Assembly: GCA_041640715.1 (NCBI GenBank)
Contig: JBEPZU010000017.1
Coordinates: 1-18,829 of the forward strand
Direction: 5' to 3'
Length of the DNA stretch: 18,829 nt
Source of the DNA: DSFO01 sp041640715
Lineage (GTDB): Archaea; Thermoproteota; Thermoprotei; Gearchaeales; Gearchaeaceae
In this document: piece after piece, positions 7,148 to 14,512 of the stretch
How the letters are laid out: each line of letters opens with the position of its first letter
How positions within the stretch are numbered: position 1 is the stretch's first letter
The notes under the pieces: generated by a model
Seen by the model: the letters and a program-made list of their open reading frames with translations, nothing else
Database searches by the model: none
What the model was told of the DNA's origin: nothing
Position numbers and translations under genes: made by a program

Positions 7148-8596
7148 TTAACTTAGGTTTATGATCACAGACTTCAATCTTGTATAGTTATATATAGAAT
7201 GTATACTTTGTTCAAAACCTAAACCGCTTTGCTTAGCAGTAGAGAAAGGTATTTGAGGATAAGTTATAGGGCCTTCGTTTATGCAAATTGTGCCAGCTTC
7301 TATACTTGAAGCTAACTTGTATGCGCTTTTTAAATCCTCGGTCCAAATAGCAGCATATAAGCCATAGATTGTAGAATTTGCTAGATCTATTGCTTCATCT
7401 AAACTTGAAAAACTAGTAGATGCTAAAACAGGACCGAAGATTTCTTCTTTAAATATCTTCATATCTTTAGTTACTTCATCAAAGATCGTGGGCAATATGA
7501 AATTCCCTTTGATCAATTTTTCGTCTTTAGGTCTCTCTCCACCGTAGATAATTTTAGCTTTTTCATTCTTGCCTTCTTCTATGTAATAGCTCACTCGTTC
7601 TAACTGCTCCTTAGATATCAAAGGACCCATTTGGGTATCAGGCTCTAAGCTGTAACCTACTTTGATCTTAGAGAAGCGATCTCTTAAGGCATTGATCAAT
7701 TTATCTTTAAGACTTTCATGGTATAAAAGCCTAGAATATGCCCAACACATTTGTCCAGCATTCGTTATTATCCCGTTTATTACGCCTTGAACTACCTTAT
7801 CCAATTTGGCGTCAGGCAATACTATATTGGGGTTTTTCCCTCCCAGTTCTAAAATAACAGGCTTTATATATTTAGAAGTCAAAACTATCACTTCTCTTCC
7901 TCCTTCAAGAGAACCTGTGAAAGTAACAGAATCTATTTCTTTATGTTGAACTAAATAACTCCCAACAGTCTTTCCGGGTCCTAGTATAACATTGAGTACT
8001 CCATCTGGAATGCCTGCTTGTTTAGCTAATTCAGCTAACTTTATAGTAGTTATTGGTGTATAAGAAGATGGCTTGACTATCGCAGTATTTCCAGCTGCTA
8101 ATGCAGGAGCTAAGCTTCTTGAGGCTAGAGGTAAAGGGAAATTCCATGGTACTATATGTGCAGTGACTCCAAGAGGTTCTCTTAGAGTGTAGCAAAATCT
8201 ATCGCCAGGAACCGGTATCGTATCTCCTTGAATTTTATCAGCTAAACCAGCGTAGTATTCAAATAATCTCGCAGCGTATAGGACATCGCCTACGGCTTCT
8301 TTAAAAGGCTTACCGTTATTCAAAGATTCCAGTCTTGCAAGAGTTTCGCTATTATCTCTGATCAAAGATGAAAGTTTATACAATATTCTTCCCCTTCTTG
8401 AAGGATCCAGCTTAGACCATTGGCTAAATGCTTTCCTGCTTTCTTCTATTGCTTTATCAACATCTTCTAAGGAAGCTTCTTCTGCATAGGCTATTACTTC
8501 GTTATTTGAAGGATTTAAAACAGGAATCCTTTTTCCGCTTGTAGCTTCTACGTATTTGCCTCCTATAAAAAGTTTAATGTGTTCTATTCCTTCCAT
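7148..8596 (-). CDS. NAD(P)-dependent aldehyde dehydrogenase
   Basis: Aldehyde dehydrogenase superfamily, oxidising an aldehyde to a carboxylic acid with NAD(P)+. The 482-residue length is standard. Visible motifs are PWNFPL (cofactor and substrate tunnel), FTGS with GGR (cofactor-binding turn), ELGGKNP with the general base Glu250, GQMCWAYSRL with the catalytic Cys284, and the C-terminal EEIFGPVL. A Trp follows the nucleophile where many family members have small residues, possibly shaping the pocket. The ATG at 8596 gives the usual N-terminus (IKLFIGGKYVEATSGK). It lies 21 nt after the EthD-like gene on the same strand and most likely shares its transcript from the promoter near 8944. I see no separate TATA box at the proper distance. 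The aldehyde is unknown; amino-acid-derived, semialdehyde or glyceraldehyde substrates are all possible. Confidence 0.95.
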   Translation of the reverse strand: MEGIEHIKLFIGGKYVEATSGKRIPVLNPSNNEVIAYAEEASLEDVDKAIEESRKAFSQWSKLDPSRRGRILYKLSSLIRDNSETLARLESLNNGKPFKEAVGDVLYAARLFEYYAGLADKIQGDTIPVPGDRFCYTLREPLGVTAHIVPWNFPLPLASRSLAPALAAGNTAIVKPSSYTPITTIKLAELAKQAGIPDGVLNVILGPGKTVGSYLVQHKEIDSVTFTGSLEGGREVIVLTSKYIKPVILELGGKNPNIVLPDAKLDKVVQGVINGIITNAGQMCWAYSRLLYHESLKDKLINALRDRFSKIKVGYSLEPDTQMGPLISKEQLERVSYYIEEGKNEKAKIIYGGERPKDEKLIKGNFILPTIFDEVTKDMKIFKEEIFGPVLASTSFSSLDEAIDLANSTIYGLYAAIWTEDLKSAYKLASSIEAGTICINEGPITYPQIPFSTAKQSGLGFEQSIHSIYNYTRLKSVIINLS

Positions 8597-8617
8597 AGGA
8601 TAAATAAGTTTGCTCAG

Positions 8618-8920
8618 TTATAATATTTCTTCAGCTATCATCACCTTCATTTTCCCTTCAGATATCTTCATCGCGTCCCTAGCAGCTTCTCTCATTTCAT
8701 TAGAGTTCATGGCGTTTTCCAAATCTTCCTTACTCTCAAAATACAATTCAGCCATCAAATAGTAGTCTAAGTTTCCTATAGGAGAAGCATAGATTTTGCT
8801 TACTTTGAAGTCCTTTAATTTAGGAATCTTCTTCGCTAAGGGAACATGTATTTTTTCATAATGCTCATCGAATTCCTTTGTGTCCTTCGGTTTAGGATAT
8901 AATACTACTACTTTATGCAT
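8618..8920 (-). CDS. EthD-like small ferredoxin-fold protein
   Basis: A 100-residue protein of the EthD family (dimeric alpha/beta barrel superfamily). The opening VVVLYPKPKDTKEFDEHYEKIHVPLAKKIP carries the family pattern, a tyrosine-proline strand followed by F-x-x-H-Y-x-x-x-H-x-P. The rest (YYLMAELYFESKEDLENAMNS) is also typical. EthD proteins accompany oxidative or degradation pathways, and most have no demonstrated chemistry. The start at 8920 is supported by a TATA box centred 23-24 nt upstream on the minus strand, which predicts a leaderless mRNA. It lies directly upstream of the aldehyde dehydrogenase gene and is probably co-transcribed, so a role in the same catabolic step, such as binding a reactive intermediate, is possible. 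It is divergent from lipA. Confidence 0.85.
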   Translation of the reverse strand: MHKVVVLYPKPKDTKEFDEHYEKIHVPLAKKIPKLKDFKVSKIYASPIGNLDYYLMAELYFESKEDLENAMNSNEMREAARDAMKISEGKMKVMIAEEIL

Positions 8921-8938
8921 AAGCAGTATTCTTCTTCG

Positions 8939-8948
8939 TTTATATATT
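8939..8948. promoter_or_regulatory. Single palindromic TATA box between lipA and the EthD-like gene
   Basis: TTTATATATT with a TATATA core centred at 8943.5. This is 25-26 nt from the lipA GTG (8969) and 23-24 nt from the EthD-like ATG (8920). No other TATA-like box in the 48-bp spacer fits either start. Both genes would be leaderless and use the same TBP site in opposite orientations. Confidence 0.6.
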
Positions 8949-8968
8949 TTTTAATTAATATTACATAC

Positions 8969-9886
8969 GTGAGTTTTAACGTATTTCTCGAAAGAAGGAA
9001 CAAGCTAGAAAAGAAACCTGAATGGATAAGGTCAAAGATTCCATCTGGAGAAAACTTCTTGAAGATAAGTAAAATATGTTCGGAGTTAAATCTTCACACA
9101 GTATGCGAAGAAGCTCTTTGTCCAAACATAGCTGAATGTTGGGGTTCAGGTACAGCTACTTTCATGATATTGGGTGATACTTGTACTAGAGCATGTAGAT
9201 TTTGTAATGTAAATCATGGAAATCCTAAAGGTGTAGTTGACTTGAATGAGCCAGATAGGATAGCCAAAGCAGTTTCTATGCTAAATCTTAACTATATAGT
9301 AATAACATCAGTAGACAGGGATGATTTACCAGATGGAGGTGCTTCGATTTTCGCTTCAACTGTTAGGAAAATCAAGGAAATCAATTCTAAGATAATTGTA
9401 GAACTCTTAATACCTGATTTCAGAGGAGATGTAGAGGCCATAAAGAAAGTAGCATTAAGCGGTGCAGAAGTTATAGCTCATAATATAGAAACCGTTAGAA
9501 GACTTCAGAAAATAGTAAGAGATCCTAGGGCAGGGTATGATCAGAGCCTTTTTGTATTGAAGAAATTGAAGGAAATCAATCCTAATGTATTCACGAAATC
9601 TTCTCTGATTTTGGGTTTTGGAGAAACTGAAGAAGAAATAATAGAAACGATGGAAGATCTGAGGAAAATAGATGTTGATTTCCTTACTTTAGGTCAATAC
9701 TTAAGACCCTCTAGGAAGCATCTACCAGTAATCGAGTACGTTAGCTTGGAGAAGTTTGAAAGGCTAAAGAAAATAGGTGAAGAATTGGGTTTCAAGTATG
9801 TTGCGAGCGGTCCTTTGGTCAGGAGCTCCTATAGAGCTGGAGAATTTTTCGTTCAATCAATATTTAATAATATATTAAGGAATTAA
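8969..9886 (+). CDS. lipA: Lipoyl synthase
   Basis: Radical SAM enzyme that inserts two sulfur atoms into the protein-bound octanoyl group to make lipoate. Using the GTG at 8969 the protein is 305 residues. Auxiliary cluster cysteines are Cys46, Cys51 and Cys57 (CEEALCPNIAEC), the radical SAM cluster is CTRACRFC (72-79), and the C-terminal RSSY (285-288) supplies the serine ligand of the auxiliary cluster. A longer in-frame ATG at 8915 would add 18 hydrophobic residues, overlap the divergent EthD-like start and lie upstream of the TATA box, so I reject it. The gene leads lipA-E1alpha-E1beta-E2 with a 5-nt gap to E1alpha, tying cofactor synthesis to production of the lipoylated complex. All key residues are present. 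Confidence 0.95.
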   Translation: MSFNVFLERRNKLEKKPEWIRSKIPSGENFLKISKICSELNLHTVCEEALCPNIAECWGSGTATFMILGDTCTRACRFCNVNHGNPKGVVDLNEPDRIAKAVSMLNLNYIVITSVDRDDLPDGGASIFASTVRKIKEINSKIIVELLIPDFRGDVEAIKKVALSGAEVIAHNIETVRRLQKIVRDPRAGYDQSLFVLKKLKEINPNVFTKSSLILGFGETEEEIIETMEDLRKIDVDFLTLGQYLRPSRKHLPVIEYVSLEKFERLKKIGEELGFKYVASGPLVRSSYRAGEFFVQSIFNNILRN

Positions 9887-9891
9887 AGCAT

Positions 9892-10974
9892 ATGAGTGAA
9901 CTTTATCAAATTTTGGACGAAGAAGGCATTGAGAATAAACATTTGATAAGTCGAATTTCCTTAAGCAGCGAAGAAATGCTCAAAATGTATAGAGAAATGC
10001 TATTGGCTAGGATATTAGATGGATGGTTAATGCGTCTTCAAAGAATGGGAAAAGTAGCAATACATGCTCCCAATGAAGGCCAAGAAGCCATTGGAGTAGG
10101 TGTTGGGCATGTTGCTAGGAATGAAGACTGGTTCTTTCCTGCTTATCGTGAGCTTAGTTTGTTAATTGCTCGTGGATTTACCGTTAGAGAAATTTTGAAT
10201 AGATGGTTAGCCAATGCCCATGATCCCTTAAAGGGTCATGAATTCGCTATATATGGGGGGTTAAAATATAAGATGATACCTACTACAACTCCTGTGAGTG
10301 TTCATCTTGCTGCAGCTACAGGTTTTGCCCATGCTGCTAAGATAAAAAAAGATAAGTTAGTAGTTTTTGCTTTTGTAGGCGATGGAGGGACTTCTAAGGG
10401 TGATTTCCATGAAAGCGTCAATTGGGCAGGTGTATTCAAATTACCCATAGTTTATATCATTCAAAACAATCAGTATGCAATATCTTTTCCATCAAGAAGA
10501 CAAACAGCTAGCGAGACTTTCAGCATAAAAGCTATAGCCTATGGAATAAAAGGGATGCGTATAGACGGTAATGATGTATTAGCAGTTTATGATGCTATCA
10601 AGAATGCTAGAGAAAGCGCTATGAATTACGAACCGGTTCTAGTTGAATGTGTAACTTATAGATTAGGTTCTCATACAACCGCTGATGATCCTAAGAGGTA
10701 TAGAAGTGATGAGGAAGTAGAAAATTGGAGGAAAAAGGATCCCTTGAAGAGATTTAAGAATTTCTTGTTCGCTCGTGGAATATTGAACGAAAAAGAGCAT
10801 GAGCAAATCGTTAAAGAAATAGAAAAGGAGGTTGAAGAAGAAGTTAAGCAAGCATTAACCGTTCCTAGCCCACCAATAACAGCTATATTCGAAGATGTAT
10901 ATTCAGAGATGCCTTGGAACTTAAAGGAGCAGATGGAAGAAGTAGTAAGCGAATACGAAGAAGATCATAGATAA
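9892..10974 (+). CDS. 2-oxoacid dehydrogenase E1 component, alpha subunit
   Basis: Thiamine-diphosphate-binding half of the E1 heterotetramer that decarboxylates a 2-oxoacid and passes the acyl group to lipoyl-E2. The ThDP/Mg motif begins GDG at 163-165 and ends NN at 192-193. The loop YRLGSHTTADDPKRYR carries the conserved His-Thr-Asp pattern near the active site. AYREL and HAPNEGQEAIGVG are typical of the branched-chain/acetoin-like E1alpha group. The 360-residue length is normal. It sits 5 nt after lipA and 1 nt before E1beta. The substrate is not fixed by sequence. In Thermoplasma acidophilum a homologous complex acts best on branched-chain 2-oxoacids, and archaea usually oxidise pyruvate with ferredoxin oxidoreductases, so a branched-chain role is the favoured inference. 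Confidence 0.95.
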   Translation: MSELYQILDEEGIENKHLISRISLSSEEMLKMYREMLLARILDGWLMRLQRMGKVAIHAPNEGQEAIGVGVGHVARNEDWFFPAYRELSLLIARGFTVREILNRWLANAHDPLKGHEFAIYGGLKYKMIPTTTPVSVHLAAATGFAHAAKIKKDKLVVFAFVGDGGTSKGDFHESVNWAGVFKLPIVYIIQNNQYAISFPSRRQTASETFSIKAIAYGIKGMRIDGNDVLAVYDAIKNARESAMNYEPVLVECVTYRLGSHTTADDPKRYRSDEEVENWRKKDPLKRFKNFLFARGILNEKEHEQIVKEIEKEVEEEVKQALTVPSPPITAIFEDVYSEMPWNLKEQMEEVVSEYEEDHR

Positions 10975-10975
10975 G

Positions 10976-11950
10976 ATGCCGATACATACATTAGCTAGCG
11001 CGATAAACAACGCGTTGAAAGAGCAAATGAGAATCGATGATAGGATCGTGGTACTAGGAGAAGATGTAGGTAGAAGAGGCGGTGTCTTCCTAGTTACAGA
11101 AGGTCTTCTTGAAGAATTCGGTCCTGAAAGGGTCATAGATACTCCTTTATCTGAAGCGGCAATATTCGGAGTAGCTTGCGGAATGGCAATATACGGGCTT
11201 AAACCTGTAGCAGAAGTTCAATTCTTTGATTTCGCTTTCGGAGGCTTCGATCAAATCGTATCGCAAATAGCTAAGCTTAGGTATAGATCTGGTGGTCAGT
11301 TCAAAGCTCCTGTTATAATCAGAGGACCTGTTGCAGGAGGGATTAAAGGAGGAATGTATCATTCCCAAAGTCCTGAAGCTTATTATGCCCATACTGCCGG
11401 TCTTAAAGTCATAGTCCCAGCCTTTCCTTACGATGCTAAAGGTCTTTTAATCGCTGCGTTAAAACAAGAAGATCCAGTGATATTCATGGAACCTAAGAGC
11501 ATATACAGAACAGTTAAGCAAGAAGTCCCTGAGGGCGAATATACTGTTCCGATAGGGAAGTTAAACGTAGTTAGAGAAGGCGATGATGTAACAGTTATAA
11601 GCTATGGTGCTATGCTTCATAGAGCTTTGGAAGCCGCTGAAGAAGCCAGTAAGGAGAAAATCAGCGTAGAAGTCCTAGATCTAAGGACGATAGTGCCCTT
11701 TGATATCGAAGGGATATTGAAATCTGTCAAGAAAACAGGTAGAGTAATAATAGTTCATGAGGCACCTAAATCCTTTGGTGCGGGTGCAGAGATCGCAGCT
11801 AGGATCGCTGAGAAGGCTCTTCTTTATCTTGAAGCACCTATAATTAGAGTATGTGGTCAAGATACGCCGTTCCCATTGGCTCATGAGCATTACTATCTTC
11901 CTACAGTCAAAAGGATTAAAAAAGCTATAATTAATTCAGCTAATTTCTGA
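10976..11950 (+). CDS. 2-oxoacid dehydrogenase E1 component, beta subunit
   Basis: Partner of E1alpha in the thiamine-diphosphate-dependent decarboxylase. The 324-residue protein has the full transketolase-like pyrimidine-binding and C-terminal domains. Glu60 in TPLSEAAI is the conserved glutamate that activates the ThDP aminopyrimidine. His129 in YHSQSPEAYYAHTAGLKV is the conserved active-site histidine. The C-terminal part (VEVLDLRTIVPFD, IIVHEAPKSFGAGAEIAARI, GQDTPFP) is canonical. One base separates it from the E1alpha stop and one from the E2 start, so expression of the three is almost certainly translationally linked. I see no strong Shine-Dalgarno in front of it. Confidence 0.96.
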   Translation: MPIHTLASAINNALKEQMRIDDRIVVLGEDVGRRGGVFLVTEGLLEEFGPERVIDTPLSEAAIFGVACGMAIYGLKPVAEVQFFDFAFGGFDQIVSQIAKLRYRSGGQFKAPVIIRGPVAGGIKGGMYHSQSPEAYYAHTAGLKVIVPAFPYDAKGLLIAALKQEDPVIFMEPKSIYRTVKQEVPEGEYTVPIGKLNVVREGDDVTVISYGAMLHRALEAAEEASKEKISVEVLDLRTIVPFDIEGILKSVKKTGRVIIVHEAPKSFGAGAEIAARIAEKALLYLEAPIIRVCGQDTPFPLAHEHYYLPTVKRIKKAIINSANF

Positions 11951-11951
11951 T

Positions 11952-13154
11952 ATGCAAAGAGAAATAATACTACCGGATATAGGTGAAGGAGTTAGCGAAG
12001 GGGAAATAGTCAAATGGCTGGTCAAAGAAGGTGATGTGGTAAAGCAATTCCAACCTATCGTAGAGATTTTGACTGTAAAAGTAAAAGTAGAAATTCCCTC
12101 GCCTTATTCAGGAAAGTTGATAAAAATATTAGCTAAAGAAAAAGAAGTTGTAAGAGTTGGAAAACCTATAGCGATTGTAGAAACCGAGGAAGCTCCTCCT
12201 GTAGCTAAAGAAGAAGCCAAAAAACGTGAAGAAGTTGTCCGAGAAGAGTTGATTAGAGAAGAGGCTGTTGAAGTATTAGCAACTCCTAAAGTTAGAAAGC
12301 TTGCTAGAGAGCTTGGCGTGGATTTGAAATTGGTAAAAGGCACAGGACCTGGAGGAAGGATATTGGAAGAAGACGTTCGTAATTTCGCTGAAGAAATGAA
12401 GAAAAAATTAGAGGTTAAACCTGAGTTGAGAGTAGAAGTCAAGCCTGAGTTAAGAGAAGTATTGGAAGAAAGGGTTCCAATAGTGGGAATAAGAAGAATG
12501 ATAGCTGAAAACTTAGTAAGAGTTCGCAATACTGCTGTAATGGTCACGACTATGGATGAATGCGATGTCACTGAGCTAGTAAAGGTTAGAGAAGAATTAA
12601 AGCAAGAAGCAGAAAAGAAAAACATAAAGTTAACTTATCTTCCTTTCATAGTCAAAGCTGTAATAAAAGCTTTGAAAGCTTATCCAGTATTCAATGCCTC
12701 GGTTGATGAGGAGAAAAATGAACTAGTGATAAAGAAGTATTATAATATAGGCATAGCCGTAGCTACAGAAGAAGGATTGATAGTTCCCGTTATAAAAGAA
12801 GTTGATAAGAAGGGATTGTTCGAGATAGCTAAGGAAATAGAAGAGCTCAGCGAAAAGGCTAGGACCGGAAAGCTCAAGCTTGAAGAAGTTAGGGGCAGTA
12901 CTTTTTCAATAACTAATATAGGTCCCATCGGAGGCTTATTCTCCACGCCTGTATTGAATCCTCCAGATGTAGCTATACTGGGTGTTGGGAGGATAAAGAA
13001 GAAACCTTGGGTTGTAGAGAACAGAATAGAGATAAGAGATATACTAACGTTATCTCTAACGTTCGATCATAGAGTCATCGACGGTGCACAGGCAGCTCAG
13101 TTTTTGAATGAAGTGATGAAATATCTAGAAAAGCCATATCTACTTTTAGCTTAA
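11952..13154 (+). CDS. 2-oxoacid dehydrogenase E2 component (lipoyl acyltransferase)
   Basis: Core of the complex: a lipoyl domain swings the acyl group from E1 to the catalytic domain, which transfers it to CoA. Domains in order are lipoyl (1-80), a charged Glu/Lys/Val-rich linker, peripheral subunit-binding domain (110-145, ATPKVRKLARELGVD and GTGPGGRI), a second charged linker, and catalytic domain (from about 170). The catalytic motif is DHRVIDG at 372-378, with His373 and Asp377. The lipoyl lysine is Lys43 by spacing to the following PSP, but its surroundings read TVKVKV rather than the usual TDKAT/DKV, with a second lysine at 45. There is one lipoyl domain only and the total is 400 residues. 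The stop codon interlocks with that of the convergent cyclase gene in a shared TTAA. Confidence 0.96.
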   Translation: MQREIILPDIGEGVSEGEIVKWLVKEGDVVKQFQPIVEILTVKVKVEIPSPYSGKLIKILAKEKEVVRVGKPIAIVETEEAPPVAKEEAKKREEVVREELIREEAVEVLATPKVRKLARELGVDLKLVKGTGPGGRILEEDVRNFAEEMKKKLEVKPELRVEVKPELREVLEERVPIVGIRRMIAENLVRVRNTAVMVTTMDECDVTELVKVREELKQEAEKKNIKLTYLPFIVKAVIKALKAYPVFNASVDEEKNELVIKKYYNIGIAVATEEGLIVPVIKEVDKKGLFEIAKEIEELSEKARTGKLKLEEVRGSTFSITNIGPIGGLFSTPVLNPPDVAILGVGRIKKKPWVVENRIEIRDILTLSLTFDHRVIDGAQAAQFLNEVMKYLEKPYLLLA

Positions 13155-13816
13155 TTTATTTCTGCAAAGACTGTACAGGGAGAACTATCTATTTCTTTAA
13201 TGAACAAGGGTATCACGAAAAGTCTTTTTATTTCTTTAGGTAACATCCTCAAATCCATGTCTTCTACTATTATGAATTTATTTTTAGACAAAAGAATTCT
13301 ATGGGCTTTCCTTCCTTCTTCTCTATGCAATGGGGATGATAAAGATATGAAATCAAAACCTATGCCCCGAAGATTTTTGAAGTTAACTAGATATTCAGCA
13401 ACTTCAGAGCTGAACCCTGGACCTTCGAATTGATATATCCTAACATCTTTTTCTCTAAATTCTTGGAACCCCGTTTTGATTATTAGAAAATCACATTCTT
13501 TGATTTCTTCTTCAAATTTTTCCAAATCTTTCTTCATGATCAACTCCCCTCTAGCTTTAGATAACTCGATTATCTTAACTTTATGGAAAATGAAATCTTC
13601 GATACAATATTCGGCAACTCCTTTACCTTCGTCGATGAAATGTTTTTGACAATCTGCATGCGTTCCTATATGGTTATCCATTTCTATCTTGAAGGTATTG
13701 CTCGAATCTCCTTTCTTAATCTGTTTTACTTCTTTAATTACTATTTTTGAAGAAGCCATGTAACTAGGTGTATTTACATCGAGCTTGTGAGAAAGCAAAA
13801 CGAATTTGCCCATCAT
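13151..13816 (-). CDS. Cyclase/kynurenine formamidase-like metal hydrolase
   Basis: Cyclase family (KynB-like) metal-dependent hydrolase. The metal-binding signature HxGTHxD is at residues 49-55 (HIGTHAD) and continues to His59-Phe60; the usual proline before that histidine is Gln57. A second conserved region, GFDFISLSSP followed by HRILL, completes the expected active-site pattern. Family members hydrolyse N-formylkynurenine, cyclic amides or polyketide-like rings; the substrate here is unknown. The 221-residue length is typical. The ATG at 13816 (a second follows directly) is about 25 nt from a minus-strand TATA box near 13841. It is divergent from SOD across 35 bp and convergent with E2. 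No kynurenine-pathway neighbour is visible. Confidence 0.82.
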   Translation of the reverse strand: MMGKFVLLSHKLDVNTPSYMASSKIVIKEVKQIKKGDSSNTFKIEMDNHIGTHADCQKHFIDEGKGVAEYCIEDFIFHKVKIIELSKARGELIMKKDLEKFEEEIKECDFLIIKTGFQEFREKDVRIYQFEGPGFSSEVAEYLVNFKNLRGIGFDFISLSSPLHREEGRKAHRILLSKNKFIIVEDMDLRMLPKEIKRLFVIPLFIKEIDSSPCTVFAEIN

Positions 13817-13821
13817 TCAAT

Positions 13822-13830
13822 GTTTATATG
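13822..13830 (+). promoter_or_regulatory. TATA box of the superoxide dismutase gene
   Basis: GTTTATATG centred about 26 nt before the ATG at 13852. This supports that ATG over an in-frame ATG at 13768, which lies inside the divergent cyclase gene. Confidence 0.6.
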
Positions 13831-13836
13831 TCTTGT

Positions 13837-13846
13837 TTATTAATTC
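13837..13846 (-). promoter_or_regulatory. TATA box of the cyclase-like gene
   Basis: On the minus strand, AATTAATAAA centred near 13841, 25 nt from the ATG at 13816. It lies only about 11 bp from the SOD TATA box, and each box falls inside the other gene's initiation region, so the two promoters probably interfere. Confidence 0.5.
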
Positions 13847-13851
13847 TTAAT

Positions 13852-14481
13852 ATGCCTCTTGAACACAAATTCCCGATTAAGCAATTTCCAATCGAAAAGG
13901 AAGTAAAGGGGATTTCTGTAAAGACAAATCAGGAACATTACAAGCTATATCAAGGTTATGTAAATAAATGGAACGAAATATTAGAAAAGCTCAAAACTGC
14001 AGATCGAAGTAAAGCAGCAGCTACCTATAGTGAATTCGGAGAACTCAAAAGACAGGAAACGTTCAATGCTAACGGTAGAATTCTCCATGAATTATTCTTC
14101 CCCACGATATTAGGAGGAGATGGTAATCCCAAAGGAGAAATTTTGGAGAAGATAAAGGAAGACTTCGGTTCCTTTGAGGCTTGGAAGGAAGACTTCATAG
14201 CCACTGCGATGTCTGCTAGAGGATGGGCTGTATTGGCTCTTGAACTATCTTCAAATAAACTCTTCAATTTCCTCGTAGATCTCCAAAACATAGGACATGT
14301 TCAAGATACAATAGCTATTTTAGTTCTAGATGTCTTCGAGCATGCGTATTTCATAGATTACGGCACAAACAGGAAAGCTTACATAGATGCTTTCTTCCAA
14401 AACATAAATTGGGACTTTGTTGATAAAAGATATCAATTCGCCAAGCGAGTAGCTGAAATTTACAGAGAATTTTTTAAATAA
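13852..14481 (+). CDS. Iron/manganese-type superoxide dismutase
   Basis: Dismutates superoxide to oxygen and hydrogen peroxide. The 209-residue protein has the two-domain Fe/Mn-SOD layout. Putative metal ligands are His29 (QEHYKLYQGYVNK), His79 (GRILHELFF), Asp160 and His164 (LDVFEHAYFIDYG). NINWDFV near the C-terminus is typical. It differs from the common archaeal SODs (LHHQKHHQGYV, DVWEHAYY) and resembles a separate subgroup with EHAYFIDYGT. His29 is 7 residues before Tyr36, whereas the E. coli ligand His26 and Tyr34 are 8 apart, and the extra His30 is Tyr here. I chose the ATG at 13852 from the TATA box 26 nt upstream; the longer version would read into the cyclase gene. No signal peptide, so cytosolic. 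Whether the metal is Fe or Mn is not decided. Confidence 0.9.
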   Translation: MPLEHKFPIKQFPIEKEVKGISVKTNQEHYKLYQGYVNKWNEILEKLKTADRSKAAATYSEFGELKRQETFNANGRILHELFFPTILGGDGNPKGEILEKIKEDFGSFEAWKEDFIATAMSARGWAVLALELSSNKLFNFLVDLQNIGHVQDTIAILVLDVFEHAYFIDYGTNRKAYIDAFFQNINWDFVDKRYQFAKRVAEIYREFFK

Positions 14482-14490
14482 AATTTATAC
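14482..14490 (+). promoter_or_regulatory. TATA box of the F420-dependent oxidoreductase gene
   Basis: AATTTATAC directly after the SOD stop codon, centred about 26 nt before the GTG at 14513. It supports that start and a separate leaderless transcript. Confidence 0.55.
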
Positions 14491-14512
14491 TTTTTTATTT
14501 TAAATTATCGTT

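Noticed and set aside
8915..8968. Longer N-terminus for lipA from an ATG at 8915
   Set aside because: It would overlap the divergent EthD-like start, lie upstream of the only TATA box, and add a hydrophobic stretch encoded by the promoter itself.
12104..12625. 173-codon open frame on the minus strand inside E2
   Set aside because: Low-complexity Ser/Thr/Leu-rich translation, antisense to the charged linker and domains of a clearly real E2 gene; no promoter or family match.
13768..13851. Longer N-terminus for SOD
   Set aside because: The 28 extra residues come from the antisense of the cyclase-like gene and its promoter; the TATA box at 13822-13830 points to 13852.
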